From Solirubrobacterales bacterium (GTDB taxonomy: Bacteria > Actinomycetota > Thermoleophilia > Solirubrobacterales > Solirubrobacteraceae): a DNA stretch of 17,687 bases. The position numbers and the translations under genes are program-made. The notes under the pieces are model-generated. The model was not told the DNA's origin and did not search any database. It saw nothing but the letters and a program-made list of their open reading frames with translations. The stretch is from contig JAFAZB010000385.1 of assembly GCA_019240015.1 (NCBI GenBank), positions 1-17,687 of the forward strand. Direction: 5' to 3'. Below are positions 1 to 7,170 of this stretch, one piece after another. Numbering within the stretch: position 1 is the stretch's first letter; each line of letters starts with the position of its first letter.

Positions 1-225
1 GTTCTGCTTGACCCAGTCGGCCGCGCGGCGGGATGACTCATCGGTGCCGGCCTTCTCCTGGCAGATCGTCACCGTCGCGCCGCCGTCGCCGCTGCGAAAC
101 GCCGCGTAGCTGACGAATCCGGGGACACCACCGATGATTTCCTTGACCTCGTCCTCGCGCTGCTCGAGCAGATCGAACAGCTCGGACCCGCCCTGACCGG
201 AGTACGTTCGAATCACCGCGTACAT
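1..225 (-). CDS. Small ABM-like (antibiotic biosynthesis monooxygenase fold) protein, partial
   Basis: The reading frame begins with ATG at 225-223 and runs off the left end of the window, so only the first 75 residues are visible. It starts MYAVIRTYSG and contains VPGFVSYAAFR followed by TVTICQEKAGTDESSRRAA. A hydrophobic first strand, a helix of the EQREDEVKEII type and a V-P-G-F turn recall small dimeric alpha/beta-barrel proteins of the ABM superfamily that actinobacteria carry in many copies. No catalytic residue can be assigned. A purine-rich ribosome site (GAGGGGA) lies 7 bases before the ATG, which supports this start. The gene follows FUSC in the same direction after a 200-bp gap, so it probably has its own promoter. 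The family call is from pattern only; the specific function is unknown. Confidence 0.7.
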   Translation of the reverse strand, partial: MYAVIRTYSGQGGSELFDLLEQREDEVKEIIGGVPGFVSYAAFRSGDGGATVTICQEKAGTDESSRRAADWVKQN

Positions 226-425
226 CGGACTTCCCCTCTCGTCGTGGTGGTTATGGCAGGTGACTGTCGAGCGCACGCGGGAGTTGCCGCATCCCCAACG
301 GCACGACTGCAGCGCCCCAAGAAAACCAGTCGCGAGGACCGTACACCGATCACAGCTGTGGGGGGTGAATTTTCCAGGTTGGGTATCGATCAGCGACGAC
401 CGTTACGCCGACCTCGCCCACCGCA

Positions 426-2636
426 CTAGCGCCACCAGGGTTGACGTCTGATTTCGGCCAGCCGCGCTGCCGGCGCCGTTAGGTCTTCGATGTGCTCGGC
501 GAGATGGTCGAGGTGTTCCCGCAGCCAGATCGCCGCACGCGAGCTGTGGTGCCCGCCACCCGGTAGCTGGTCGCCGGACGGCCGGGATGCTGCGGACTGC
601 GGCTGATCCGGGCGTGGCCTGCCGACCTGGAGCGCCAGCTGCTCGTACCACGCCACGAGACCGTCCGCGCGCGCCTGCACCGCATCCAACGGCTCCGGGT
701 CGGCCTGGGCGCATGCGTGTGGGAGGCTCGCCACGGCGTGCGCCGTTAGCCGCAGACGCAGCGTCCCACCGATCAGCCGCCAGAGCTCCTCGCGTTCGAG
801 GTGCTTGGTCCCCTGCTCGGCGAGGAAGCCTCGGACCGCTTCATCGAGACGCACTCCTGCGGTCAACGCGGCTGGTCCGCTCGTCGGCGCCTCGGTCCGC
901 CGCCCGCGCACCCAGGCGATCGCCTCGCGCAGGTATGCGGCGCCAGCGCGGTAGGCGTCGGCAAGGTCGTCCCCGACGAGCGGCGCGACGCCTCGGGGCC
1001 AGAACAGCGTGCCGACCAGCACACTCACCAGGCACCCGATCGCGACGTCCTCGACCCGCAGCTCTCCCACCTTCCATCCAACCGGTACGAGTAGGTTGAA
1101 CAGGACCGCGACGGTGATCGTGAAGGCCGCCTGTCCGACGGCGAAGGGGGCGGTGCCGGGCGCGTAGGACGCGACCAGCACCGCCACTGGGAGTGCGATC
1201 CATAGAGCCGTGTTCGAGGTGCCGATCGCGACAAGAAGGGCGCCGCCGACGACGAACCCGAGGGCCGTGCCCAGCAGCGCGCGCAACGCGGTGGCTCCGG
1301 TCGCACTCGCGTTGGTCCTGAGCACCGACAGCGTCCCGAGCACGACCCAGAACCCATGCTGGACGCTACTCACGTCCGCGACCGTCACCGCGGCTGCGAG
1401 CGCCAGCGCCCCGCGCATGCTGTTGATGAACCACACCGAGCGGACGCTGGCGTGGCGGCCGAGGTACTTGCGCAGACCGGCGAGTCCGCCCGCGCGCGCG
1501 AAGTCCTCATCGCCGAACCAGCGCGCCCGAGTCGCGATCAGCTGCTCGGGATCCGCGCGCTTGGCCGCGAGCAGTGCATCGGCGCCGATCACGAGCACCG
1601 TGGTCGCGATCGTGTGTGCATGGAAAGAGATACGGGCGTCTTCCGACGAACCAGGGCGCTCATGCCAGCCCGATCGCGCGACCGCGAGCACGGCCTTTTG
1701 GCGCGCATCCAAGCCATCCAGGTCGGGTGGGCGCGCCGACCGGTCGGCGAACAGCGCTCCGCTGTCACGTAGGACCGCCAGACTCGCCGCGAGCAAGTCG
1801 CGCTCGTGCTGTTGTGCACGGCCCAGGTCGGGCTGCTCTCGCAGTGTGTCGGCGACGAGCGCCGTACACCACTCGAGCAACTCCACGGCGTTTGCCAGCG
1901 CCTGGTCGCGGATCGCCAGTCCCGTCGGGCGAAACGGCGTCGCGCTGAACGTGGCGCGCAGCTCGCGCTTGGCTTCGATCGCCGCCGCCACCGGCGCCTC
2001 GGCGGTCTCGCCGCGCAGCGCCGCCTCGATCGCGTCGGCCAGCCGCGCCGCGAGCTTCTCGACCCCACGGCGCACACGGTCGCCGGCCGAGGGCGTCGGA
2101 AGCGCGAGCACCGCAACTGTCCCGACCGCAGAGGCGAGCCACCAACCAGCAAGGCGGTCGGGGATCATTCCGACCGTGCCCGGTGAAGCCGCCGGGAGCA
2201 CGTACGCGAGCAGCGCGCCGGTGACCGCACTCGCTGCGTTCGGGCCGGCCACCCCGGCAAAGAACACCAGGAACGCAACCGGCACCGTGACGATCGCGGC
2301 GACCGCGGTCGTGGGACTCACCGCGGTGCCGATCACCAGCAGCACACTGCCGGCAAGCGCCAGACCCAGGTGGGCGAGCAGCTTGTCCCGCGCGGTGCCG
2401 GCGAAGCTGACGAGCACCAACGTCGCGAACGATCCGAAGCCTGCAAACAGCGCCATCTGGAGGTTCCCGAAGCCCTTGAACGTGAGCGCGAACAGCCCGG
2501 GCATCACGAGCGTTGTGCGCAGTGCGCGTAGCGCTGCCGCCTGCGACCACACCGGGCGCCATGCCGCCGGACGCCATCCGGCGCTCCAGCGCGGTTTCAG
2601 CCCCCGCCATGAGAACGTGCCGGTTCCGGTTGACAT
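426..2636 (-). CDS. FUSC-family inner-membrane protein (aromatic acid/efflux-type)
   Basis: A 736-residue protein with two membrane blocks separated by a long cytoplasmic region. The first block (about residues 38-180) has several hydrophobic segments (for example GLALAGSVLLVIGTAV and AAIVTVPVAFLVFFAGVAG). The middle (about 185-395) is charged and helical. The second block (about 405-548) carries the typical FUSC pattern: GFWVVLGTLSVLRTN at 428-442, then RALLGTALGFVVGG, and FAVGQAAFTITVAVLFN. A charged C-terminal tail of about 185 residues follows. FUSC proteins include fusaric acid resistance proteins and the p-hydroxybenzoic acid exporter AaeB; the substrate here cannot be told. The ATG at 2636-2634 is favoured because a -10-like TAGACT sits 7 bases upstream, consistent with a leaderless message. 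No partner subunit (membrane fusion protein) lies beside it. Confidence 0.88.
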   Translation of the reverse strand: MSTGTGTFSWRGLKPRWSAGWRPAAWRPVWSQAAALRALRTTLVMPGLFALTFKGFGNLQMALFAGFGSFATLVLVSFAGTARDKLLAHLGLALAGSVLLVIGTAVSPTTAVAAIVTVPVAFLVFFAGVAGPNAASAVTGALLAYVLPAASPGTVGMIPDRLAGWWLASAVGTVAVLALPTPSAGDRVRRGVEKLAARLADAIEAALRGETAEAPVAAAIEAKRELRATFSATPFRPTGLAIRDQALANAVELLEWCTALVADTLREQPDLGRAQQHERDLLAASLAVLRDSGALFADRSARPPDLDGLDARQKAVLAVARSGWHERPGSSEDARISFHAHTIATTVLVIGADALLAAKRADPEQLIATRARWFGDEDFARAGGLAGLRKYLGRHASVRSVWFINSMRGALALAAAVTVADVSSVQHGFWVVLGTLSVLRTNASATGATALRALLGTALGFVVGGALLVAIGTSNTALWIALPVAVLVASYAPGTAPFAVGQAAFTITVAVLFNLLVPVGWKVGELRVEDVAIGCLVSVLVGTLFWPRGVAPLVGDDLADAYRAGAAYLREAIAWVRGRRTEAPTSGPAALTAGVRLDEAVRGFLAEQGTKHLEREELWRLIGGTLRLRLTAHAVASLPHACAQADPEPLDAVQARADGLVAWYEQLALQVGRPRPDQPQSAASRPSGDQLPGGGHHSSRAAIWLREHLDHLAEHIEDLTAPAARLAEIRRQPWWR

Positions 2637-2643
2637 GCAGGCG

Positions 2644-2649
2644 AGTCTA
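2644..2649 (-). promoter_or_regulatory. Candidate -10 box (TAGACT) for the FUSC gene
   Basis: On the minus strand TAGACT is followed by 7 bases and then the FUSC ATG. That spacing puts the transcription start at or next to the start codon, as in actinobacterial leaderless genes. No convincing -35 box is visible, and no Shine-Dalgarno sequence lies between the box and the ATG. Confidence 0.4.
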
Positions 2650-2703
2650 TTTCCCGCTGCCGCTTCATCAGGGTCGACGCGGTTGGCCGCCCTCTGATGC
2701 GGC

Positions 2704-3189
2704 CTAAAGAGGATCGCTCGATCGGTCGGATCTATCGGACGCCGCCTCGCCCTCCAAACAGCATCGGCAACTCACGGCCGTCGAGCAGCAGTTAGAAGCC
2801 GCGCTTCGAAGGTTCGCGACCTCAGCTGTCGAGTGCCTGTGCCAGGCAACGAGAATCACCCGCTCTCGGTCTGTGACCCTCCGTCGACGGTCCGCTTGGC
2901 TGCCGTACTGCTGGTGCTGGTTGAGGCTGAACCAGTTCCCGGAATCGTCGCGAAACATGGCCTCGATGCCGTAGGGCCGCTCGGCCGGCTCCTGCAAGAA
3001 GGTCACGCCCTTGCCCTTCAGCTCCTCGTAGGCGGCGCGGATGTCGTCTGTCTCGATCACGCCGGCGCCGATCACGCCCTTGGCGACCAGCCGGAGGAGT
3101 GCCTGCGCGTCCTCCACGCTGAACTAAAACGCCTTGGCGCGGTCCTGATCTTCGACGGACACGTTCACGTGCGAAAGCTTCTTGATCAT
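2704..3189 (-). pseudogene. Decayed VOC (glyoxalase/bleomycin-resistance fold) protein
   Basis: The frame opens at ATG 3189-3187 with MIKKLSHVNVSVEDQDRAKAF, the first beta strand and helix of a VOC protein, and then hits TAG at 3126-3124. In the same frame it resumes with EDAQALLRLVAKG, ETDDIRAAYEELKGKGVTF and ERPYGIEAMFRDDSGNWFSL, which form the C-terminal half of such a protein. In intact relatives about 45-50 residues separate these parts (the YTEKLGFEV strand and the substrate-lining strands). Here they are missing, so an internal deletion has removed the middle and left a stop at the junction. Homology ends near 2905, and the frame then reads without clear homology to 2704, suggesting the natural stop is also lost. 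The gene starts 10 bp after the AraC remnant, so the two were probably one operon. It is very unlikely to make a working protein. Confidence 0.78.
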
Positions 3190-3199
3190 GGCCCCGACG

Positions 3200-3506
3200 C
3201 TAACGGGCACCCGCCGTAGGTGCTCCTTCCGGATTGCTGACTTCGGGCCAGACCGGCCGCGTCCACATGAGGACGAAACAGCCCGGGATCGGCGGAGCGC
3301 CAGCGGAATCACTCCGGCACTCGGTCGGAGACTTGCCGACACAGTCGCGGAAGCGCGAGCTGAAGGAGCCAACGCTCTCGAACCCGACCAGGAAGCAGAT
3401 CTCGGTGATGCTCAGGTTGGCCACTCGCAGCAGGTCCTTGGCGCGCTCGATCCGGGGCGAAGTCCCGGTCGATGAGCTCGCGCGCCCGCCGCAGCGCAAT
3501 CAGCAA
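3200..3506 (-). pseudogene. Decayed AraC-family transcriptional regulator (DNA-binding domain remnant)
   Basis: One frame starting near 3506 gives LLIALRRARELIDRDFAP, the opening helix of a small AraC-type DNA-binding domain. A different frame gives RIERAKDLLRVANLSITEI, then CFLVGFESVGSFSSRFRD and GKSPTECR, the second helix-turn-helix, and ends PPIPGCFVLMWTRP before TAG at 3202-3200. The two pieces meet near 3455-3460. The first helix-turn-helix (about 35 residues, usually ending in a segment such as ETPGRYL) is missing and the frame changes at the join. This is an out-of-frame internal deletion. Short AraC regulators of this kind often sit directly upstream of a VOC gene, as here. The protein cannot be made in one piece, and the remaining half lacks one of the two DNA-reading helices. 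Confidence 0.75.
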
Positions 3507-3560
3507 CCTCTGGATGACTCAACCTGATGGCCAATCCGCGATCCGCTCGGGCTTCGGCAG

Positions 3561-3591
3561 GCAAAAACCCCCAGATTTGGAGGGCTTTTGC
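3561..3591 (-). terminator. Intrinsic-terminator-like hairpin after the tRNA-Gly fragment
   Basis: Positions 3561-3572 and 3580-3591 pair over 12 bp (ten Watson-Crick and two G-U pairs when read on the minus strand) around a 7-base loop. On the minus strand the left arm begins GCAAAAG and the right arm carries GGGGG followed by five T, so the hairpin has an A-tract/U-tract design. It lies 4 bases beyond the 3' end of the tRNA-Gly fragment at 3595, where a tRNA terminator would be expected. The intact tRNA-Gly at 8379 has only a weak hairpin at that place. Confidence 0.6.
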
Positions 3592-3594
3592 GCA

Positions 3595-3637
3595 AGCGGC
3601 TGAAGGGGCTCGAACCCTCGACCTTCCGCACGGCAAG
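3595..3637 (-). repeat. tRNA-Gly 3'-half fragment (candidate attachment-site copy)
   Basis: These 43 bases match 8379-8421, the 3' part of the intact tRNA-Gly(GCC), with two differences, both C for T on the plus strand. The match covers the anticodon loop, the 3' side of the anticodon stem, the variable loop, the T arm, the 3' acceptor strand and the discriminator base. It stops just 5' of the anticodon loop. There is no D arm and no 5' acceptor strand, so this is not a functional tRNA. A break at the anticodon loop is a known pattern for integration of mobile elements at tRNA genes. Confidence 0.8.
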
Positions 3638-3774
3638 AGTCGGCACGGGGTGATCGATCATGACCGGATCCTGATCTCTCCCGACATGCCGGGGTTTTCG
3701 CGATCCAGCACATTGGCGTGATGACCGTCGAACGACATGCTTCCACCAGGCTTCCACCGGCTGCATCGATCGGC

Positions 3775-3912
3775 CTACGACAGGACCGGGGCTTCGATGG
3801 GCAATCCGTGATGGGCGCAACCAGCTTGAAGCTGGCGGTCATAGGTGAGCACGGCGTCGACTGAGCCGCGCTTCCGCAGCTGAATAGCGGCGTCGAGGTG
3901 AATTTGCGTCAT
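3775..3912 (-). pseudogene. C-terminal fragment of a PIN-domain (VapC-like) toxin
   Basis: From ATG 3912-3910 the frame reads MTQIHLDAAIQLRKRG, then VDAVLTYDRQLQAGC and HGLPIEAPVLS before TAG at 3777-3775. This matches the end of PIN-domain VapC ribonucleases, where the pattern is usually D-A-I-H-L-A-A-A-L, then VVTYD-x-RL, then GL-x-V-x-AP. Only about 45 residues remain. The N-terminal D-x-S/N and E motifs are absent, and the acidic residue normally just before I-H-L is Q or T here. The frame stays open upstream through the 53-bp repeat, where it reads VPEVAGTSHDPIDSDEM, but no PIN N-terminus or antitoxin is found. It cannot be an active nuclease. The fragment could mark an insertion point or the remains of a stabilisation module. 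Confidence 0.55.
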
Positions 3913-3962
3913 CTCGTCACTGTCGATCGGGTCGTGCGAGGTGCCCGCAACCTCGGGAACGC
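3910..3962 (-). repeat. 53-bp inverted repeat, left arm
   Basis: On the minus strand these 53 bases match plus-strand 7890-7942 at 52 positions; the only difference is A here for C in the other arm. Both copies read VPEVAGTS(H/P)DPIDSDEM in the same frame. After that they part: this copy continues into the PIN-toxin fragment, while the right copy reaches a stop two codons later. The repeat ends next to the upstream region of the signalling operon. Confidence 0.85.
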
Positions 3963-4051
3963 AACGGTTGCTTGCGCCGCGCGTCGGTCGTTGTGATCGT
4001 TCCCGGGATTGACCCCATGTAGCACTTGAGGCTGATCCCCTCCGAGCCGCG

Positions 4052-4061
4052 GATACGTATC
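4052..4061. promoter_or_regulatory. Perfect palindrome GATACGTATC upstream of the signalling operon
   Basis: This 10-bp perfect inverted repeat lies 93 bp before the first gene of the operon, in the gene-free stretch 3963-4154. NarL-type response regulators bind short inverted repeats, so it could be an operator for the regulator encoded at the end of the operon. No convincing -35/-10 pair could be assigned nearby, although TTGACC at 4009-4014 could serve as a -35. A 10-bp palindrome can also occur by chance. Confidence 0.25.
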
Positions 4062-4154
4062 TCGGTTGATCTAAGGCCATGCTCGTGGCCGACGACAAAC
4101 GGGGCGGCAGCTGCGAGTTTGCCATTCGTCGTTGTCAACGGATTGGAGGGCGTG

Positions 4155-4811
4155 ATGGAAACTCGTTGGACTCGGTTGGCTCCGCTGCTTGGAGTTGTGT
4201 TCGTCGTGTTGCTGGGGATCGACTTCGTGGTCGGGGGCAACGAGCCCGGCCCGGGCGCGTCGAGTGCGAAGGTAGTCTCGTGGTACAGCGCGCACCGCGG
4301 CAACGTGCGCGTCTCGATGTATCTGATGGCTGTGGTGTTGGTGGTGGGCTTGCTGTTCTATGGCTACCTGCGCGACAGGCTTGCCGAAGGCTCGAGGGGG
4401 CTCGCGGCGACGGCGTTCGGAGGCGCCGTTCTGTTCGCGGTCAGTGGCGCGGTCAGCTCAGGGGTTGAGCTCGCTCTGGCAGACAGCCCGGCCCGTCTGA
4501 GCCCCGCAACGGCGCATGCGCTGAACTTGCTCGATGGCTATGTGGCCGTGATCGCTGTCGCGGCCGGGGCTGCGGGGCTGTTGATCGCGGCGAGTCTCGC
4601 GATCTTGCGCGGCGGGCAGCTGCCGGCGTGGGTCGCCTGGCTTGGCTTGGTGTTCGGTGTGGTGGCGCTGGTGCCGATCAGGAACATCGGGCCGATCCCG
4701 GCCGGGATCTGGACGTTGATCGTCAGCCTTCTGCTGTTCATGCGCGGGCCTCAGACCTCTGCGGTTACCCGGCCGGGCGCGGCCCAGGCGGTGCCTAGCG
4801 GCGCGCGTTGA
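4155..4811 (+). CDS. Multi-pass membrane protein of the signalling operon (function unknown)
   Basis: A 218-residue protein with about six membrane segments (roughly 9-25, 52-72, 84-104, 126-150, 158-176 and 182-197) and a short basic tail. An extracytoplasmic loop NEPGPGASSAKVVSWYSAHR follows the first segment. I do not recognise a catalytic motif. It resembles the broad class of actinobacterial four-to-six-pass proteins (DUF4386-like) of unknown role. The ATG at 4155 is chosen because GGAGGG lies 4 bases upstream; the longer frame from 4026 lacks such a site and has no membrane-protein character. The stop overlaps the TTG start of the first kinase by three bases, so the two are probably translated together. 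Being encoded first in a sensor operon, it may be an accessory sensor or the object of regulation. Confidence 0.8.
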   Translation: METRWTRLAPLLGVVFVVLLGIDFVVGGNEPGPGASSAKVVSWYSAHRGNVRVSMYLMAVVLVVGLLFYGYLRDRLAEGSRGLAATAFGGAVLFAVSGAVSSGVELALADSPARLSPATAHALNLLDGYVAVIAVAAGAAGLLIAASLAILRGGQLPAWVAWLGLVFGVVALVPIRNIGPIPAGIWTLIVSLLLFMRGPQTSAVTRPGAAQAVPSGAR

Positions 4812-6016
4812 ACGGCGCTAGCGTTGGCCGCGCTGTGAAGCGTGTGTGGGACCTGGGGCGATCCGTGCGCGATCTTGATCGCGCGCGGATCGACGCTGTG
4901 GTGGCGGCGGTTCTGGTGGTCGGGACCGAGCTTCAGGTATGGCTCAGCCGCTCGGTTCACGACCGCCCAGCGGGGGCCGTCGCAGGCGTGGTTCTATGCG
5001 GCGGGGTCGCGGTCCGCCGCCGCTGGCCGCTCGCGGCGCTGCTCGCCGGGTGCGGCGCGGTCTCGGTCGAGGCCGCGTTCGGCGGCGCCCTTGTGGATGT
5101 TGTGCTGGCGTCGCTGCCAGCTGGAGCCCTCTGTTTTTACGGCGCTGGCGCGTTTTTGCCACGGCGTCGCGCGCGGCTCGCGTTGGGCGCCGGCGTCGTC
5201 GCGCTGGTGCCACAGATCGTGCTGACCCCGCACGTTGTCTCGAACCTCTTTTTCGAGCCCGTGGTGGTCGCGTTCGTGCCGTGGCTGCTCGGACGCTGGT
5301 TGCGGGACCGGGCCGAGCTTGCCGACCGGTTCCGCGAGCTGTCCGAGCAGCTCGACGCCGAGCGCGAGCTGCGGGCGAGCAGCGCGGCGGACCGTGAGCG
5401 GATCCGGATCGCGCGCGAGCTGCACGATGTGATCGGTCACTGCTTGTCGGTGATCGTGCTCCAGGCCGGCGGCGCACGGATGGTCGTCGCGACCGACCCC
5501 GGGCGGGCTCGCGAAGCGCTGCGGGTGGTCGAGCGGGCCGGTCACGAGGCGCTTGCCGAGATGCGCCACCTGCTCGGCGTGCTCGGCCCGGAGCACGATG
5601 GGCAGGACCGCCGACCGCAGCCGGGGCTGGCGAGCATCGAGGAGCTCGTGGAGCGCACGCGGGCGGGCGGCCTCAAGACCGAGCTTATCGTTGACGGCGA
5701 GCCGCTCGAGATCTCACCGGCGCTGGCGCTGTGCATCTATCGGATTGTCCAGGAGGCGCTGACCAACACGATCAAGCACGCCGGCCCGGCCACGGCGAGC
5801 GTGCGCATGTCGTGGGACGAGGACAGGCTCGAGTTCGAGATCGCGGATGACGGCTGCGGCCCACGCGCCGGCCCGAACGGGCGCGTCGGGCACGGGCTGG
5901 TCGGGATGCGCGAGCGCGCCGCGCTCCATCACGGCGCCGTTCAGGCCGGCGCCGATCGTGGCGGCGGCTACCGCGTGCGCGCGTCGTTGCCCTTGGTCGC
6001 CGGGAGCGACAGATGA
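4808..6016 (+). CDS. NarL-type sensor histidine kinase (complete)
   Basis: A 402-residue membrane kinase. About five to six hydrophobic segments fill residues 30-165 (for example VVAAVLVVGTELQVWL), followed by a coiled linker rich in Glu/Arg (about 166-198). The HisKA_3 dimerisation box contains RIARELHDVIGHCLSVIV with the phospho-accepting His at 206. The ATPase domain is intact: EALTNTIKHA with Asn 320, ADDGCG at 346-351, and GHGLVGMRERA at 361-371. The start is taken as TTG 4808, which overlaps the previous stop (TTGA); GTG 4835 in the same frame is an alternative, and neither has a clear ribosome site. The stop overlaps the ATG of the next kinase (ATGA). It should autophosphorylate and pass phosphate to the regulator at 7167; the signal is unknown. 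Confidence 0.9.
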   Translation: MNGASVGRAVKRVWDLGRSVRDLDRARIDAVVAAVLVVGTELQVWLSRSVHDRPAGAVAGVVLCGGVAVRRRWPLAALLAGCGAVSVEAAFGGALVDVVLASLPAGALCFYGAGAFLPRRRARLALGAGVVALVPQIVLTPHVVSNLFFEPVVVAFVPWLLGRWLRDRAELADRFRELSEQLDAERELRASSAADRERIRIARELHDVIGHCLSVIVLQAGGARMVVATDPGRAREALRVVERAGHEALAEMRHLLGVLGPEHDGQDRRPQPGLASIEELVERTRAGGLKTELIVDGEPLEISPALALCIYRIVQEALTNTIKHAGPATASVRMSWDEDRLEFEIADDGCGPRAGPNGRVGHGLVGMRERAALHHGAVQAGADRGGGYRVRASLPLVAGSDR

Positions 6017-7170
6017 GTTCGCTGTGGTCACGAATCCGCGCGCTGCGGCCCGAGCTGATTGACGGGCTGATCGCGCTCGTGCTGCTGGTCGAGCTCGAGC
6101 TTGAAGCCTGGCTTGACACGGTCGTGCCCGGACCGCACCGCCTCGGCGCCGCGCTCGGCTCGGTGCTGCTGGTCGCCCCGATCACGGTCCGGCGCCGCTG
6201 GCCCGGCGCCGCGCTGGTGGCGTGCGCCGCCGTGGCCGGGGTGCTCCAGGGACCGCCGCTAGGCAATGTGTTCAACGGCATGACGGGCACGATCCTGCCG
6301 CTGTTACTGGTGGCGTTCACCGCCGGCGCGCGTCTTGAACCGCGCCGCGGGCTGGCAGCTGCGGCCGTCGCGGCCGCGCTGCTCGCCGCCGGCGTGGTGT
6401 GGTCGACGACCGGCCCGTCGACTGGTTACAGCCTCGGCTCGCAGCTAATCTCCGCGATCGGATTACCGCTGTTGTTCTGGGCGTTCGGCTTGATGTGGCG
6501 CGAGCGCAGCCGGCGGGTCTTCGCCTTCAGGGAACTCGCGGACCGCCTCGAACGCGAGCGCGAGCGCCACGAACAGGCGGCGGTCGTGCAAGAGCGGATC
6601 AGGATCGGGCGTGAGCTGCACGACATCATCGCCCAGAACGTCAGCGCGATCGTCATCCAAGCGGGCGGCGCGCGGCAGCTGATCGACGCCAACCCCACCG
6701 GCGCCTCGCAGGCGATCCTTGCGGTTGAGCAGGCCGGCCGCGAAGCACTCGCGGACCTACGGCGCACGCTCGGCCTGCTCCGGTCCGGCGAGGACCCGCG
6801 CGAGCTCACGCCACAGCCCGAGCTCGACCAACTCGACAGCTTGCTGGACGACGTCCGTGGGCGCGGTCTGGACTGCGAGCTGCGCACCGTGGGTGACCCG
6901 GGCGGACTGCCAGCGGGTCTCGACCTGCTCGGCTATCGCGTGATCGAGGCTGCACTACGCGGAGACGGCGGCCGTCGGCCGACGGAGGTGACCGTCGACT
7001 ACTCTCGCGCGCGGCTGACGATCGAGATCCGCGGCCAGGGGCCGGTCAAGGGCCTCGATCGCCAGCTTCATGGCATCTCCGAACGGATCGCGCTCTACAA
7101 CGGGACGCTCACGATCAAGCCTCTGGACGCGGGCGGCTTCGCCATCTCCGCCCAGCTGCCGCGACGATGA
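6013..7170 (+). CDS. NarL-type sensor kinase paralogue with degenerate ATP-binding domain
   Basis: A 385-residue protein with the same plan as its neighbour: membrane segments in about 15-160, a coiled linker (165-195), and a well kept HisKA_3 box with RIGRELHDIIAQNVSAIVIQ and His 203. The catalytic domain has decayed at key sites. Where the first kinase has EALTNTIKHA this one has IEAALRGDGG, so the Mg-ATP Asn is gone. Where the first has ADDGCG this one has IRGQGPV, so the D box is gone. Only a partial G-box remains (LHGISERIALYNG). The frame is fully open and the ends overlap both neighbours by four bases (ATGA), so the gene is maintained. I infer a phospho-acceptor subunit or pseudokinase partner, perhaps phosphorylated in trans by the first kinase. 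Self-kinase activity is unlikely. Confidence 0.88.
   Translation: MSSLWSRIRALRPELIDGLIALVLLVELELEAWLDTVVPGPHRLGAALGSVLLVAPITVRRRWPGAALVACAAVAGVLQGPPLGNVFNGMTGTILPLLLVAFTAGARLEPRRGLAAAAVAAALLAAGVVWSTTGPSTGYSLGSQLISAIGLPLLFWAFGLMWRERSRRVFAFRELADRLERERERHEQAAVVQERIRIGRELHDIIAQNVSAIVIQAGGARQLIDANPTGASQAILAVEQAGREALADLRRTLGLLRSGEDPRELTPQPELDQLDSLLDDVRGRGLDCELRTVGDPGGLPAGLDLLGYRVIEAALRGDGGRRPTEVTVDYSRARLTIEIRGQGPVKGLDRQLHGISERIALYNGTLTIKPLDAGGFAISAQLPRR

Noticed and set aside
1210..2697. Long plus-strand open frame (495 codons) opposite the FUSC gene
   Set aside because: It is antisense to a well supported membrane protein, is rich in Ser/Ala/Arg/Pro without motifs, and is the usual by-product of high GC codon bias.
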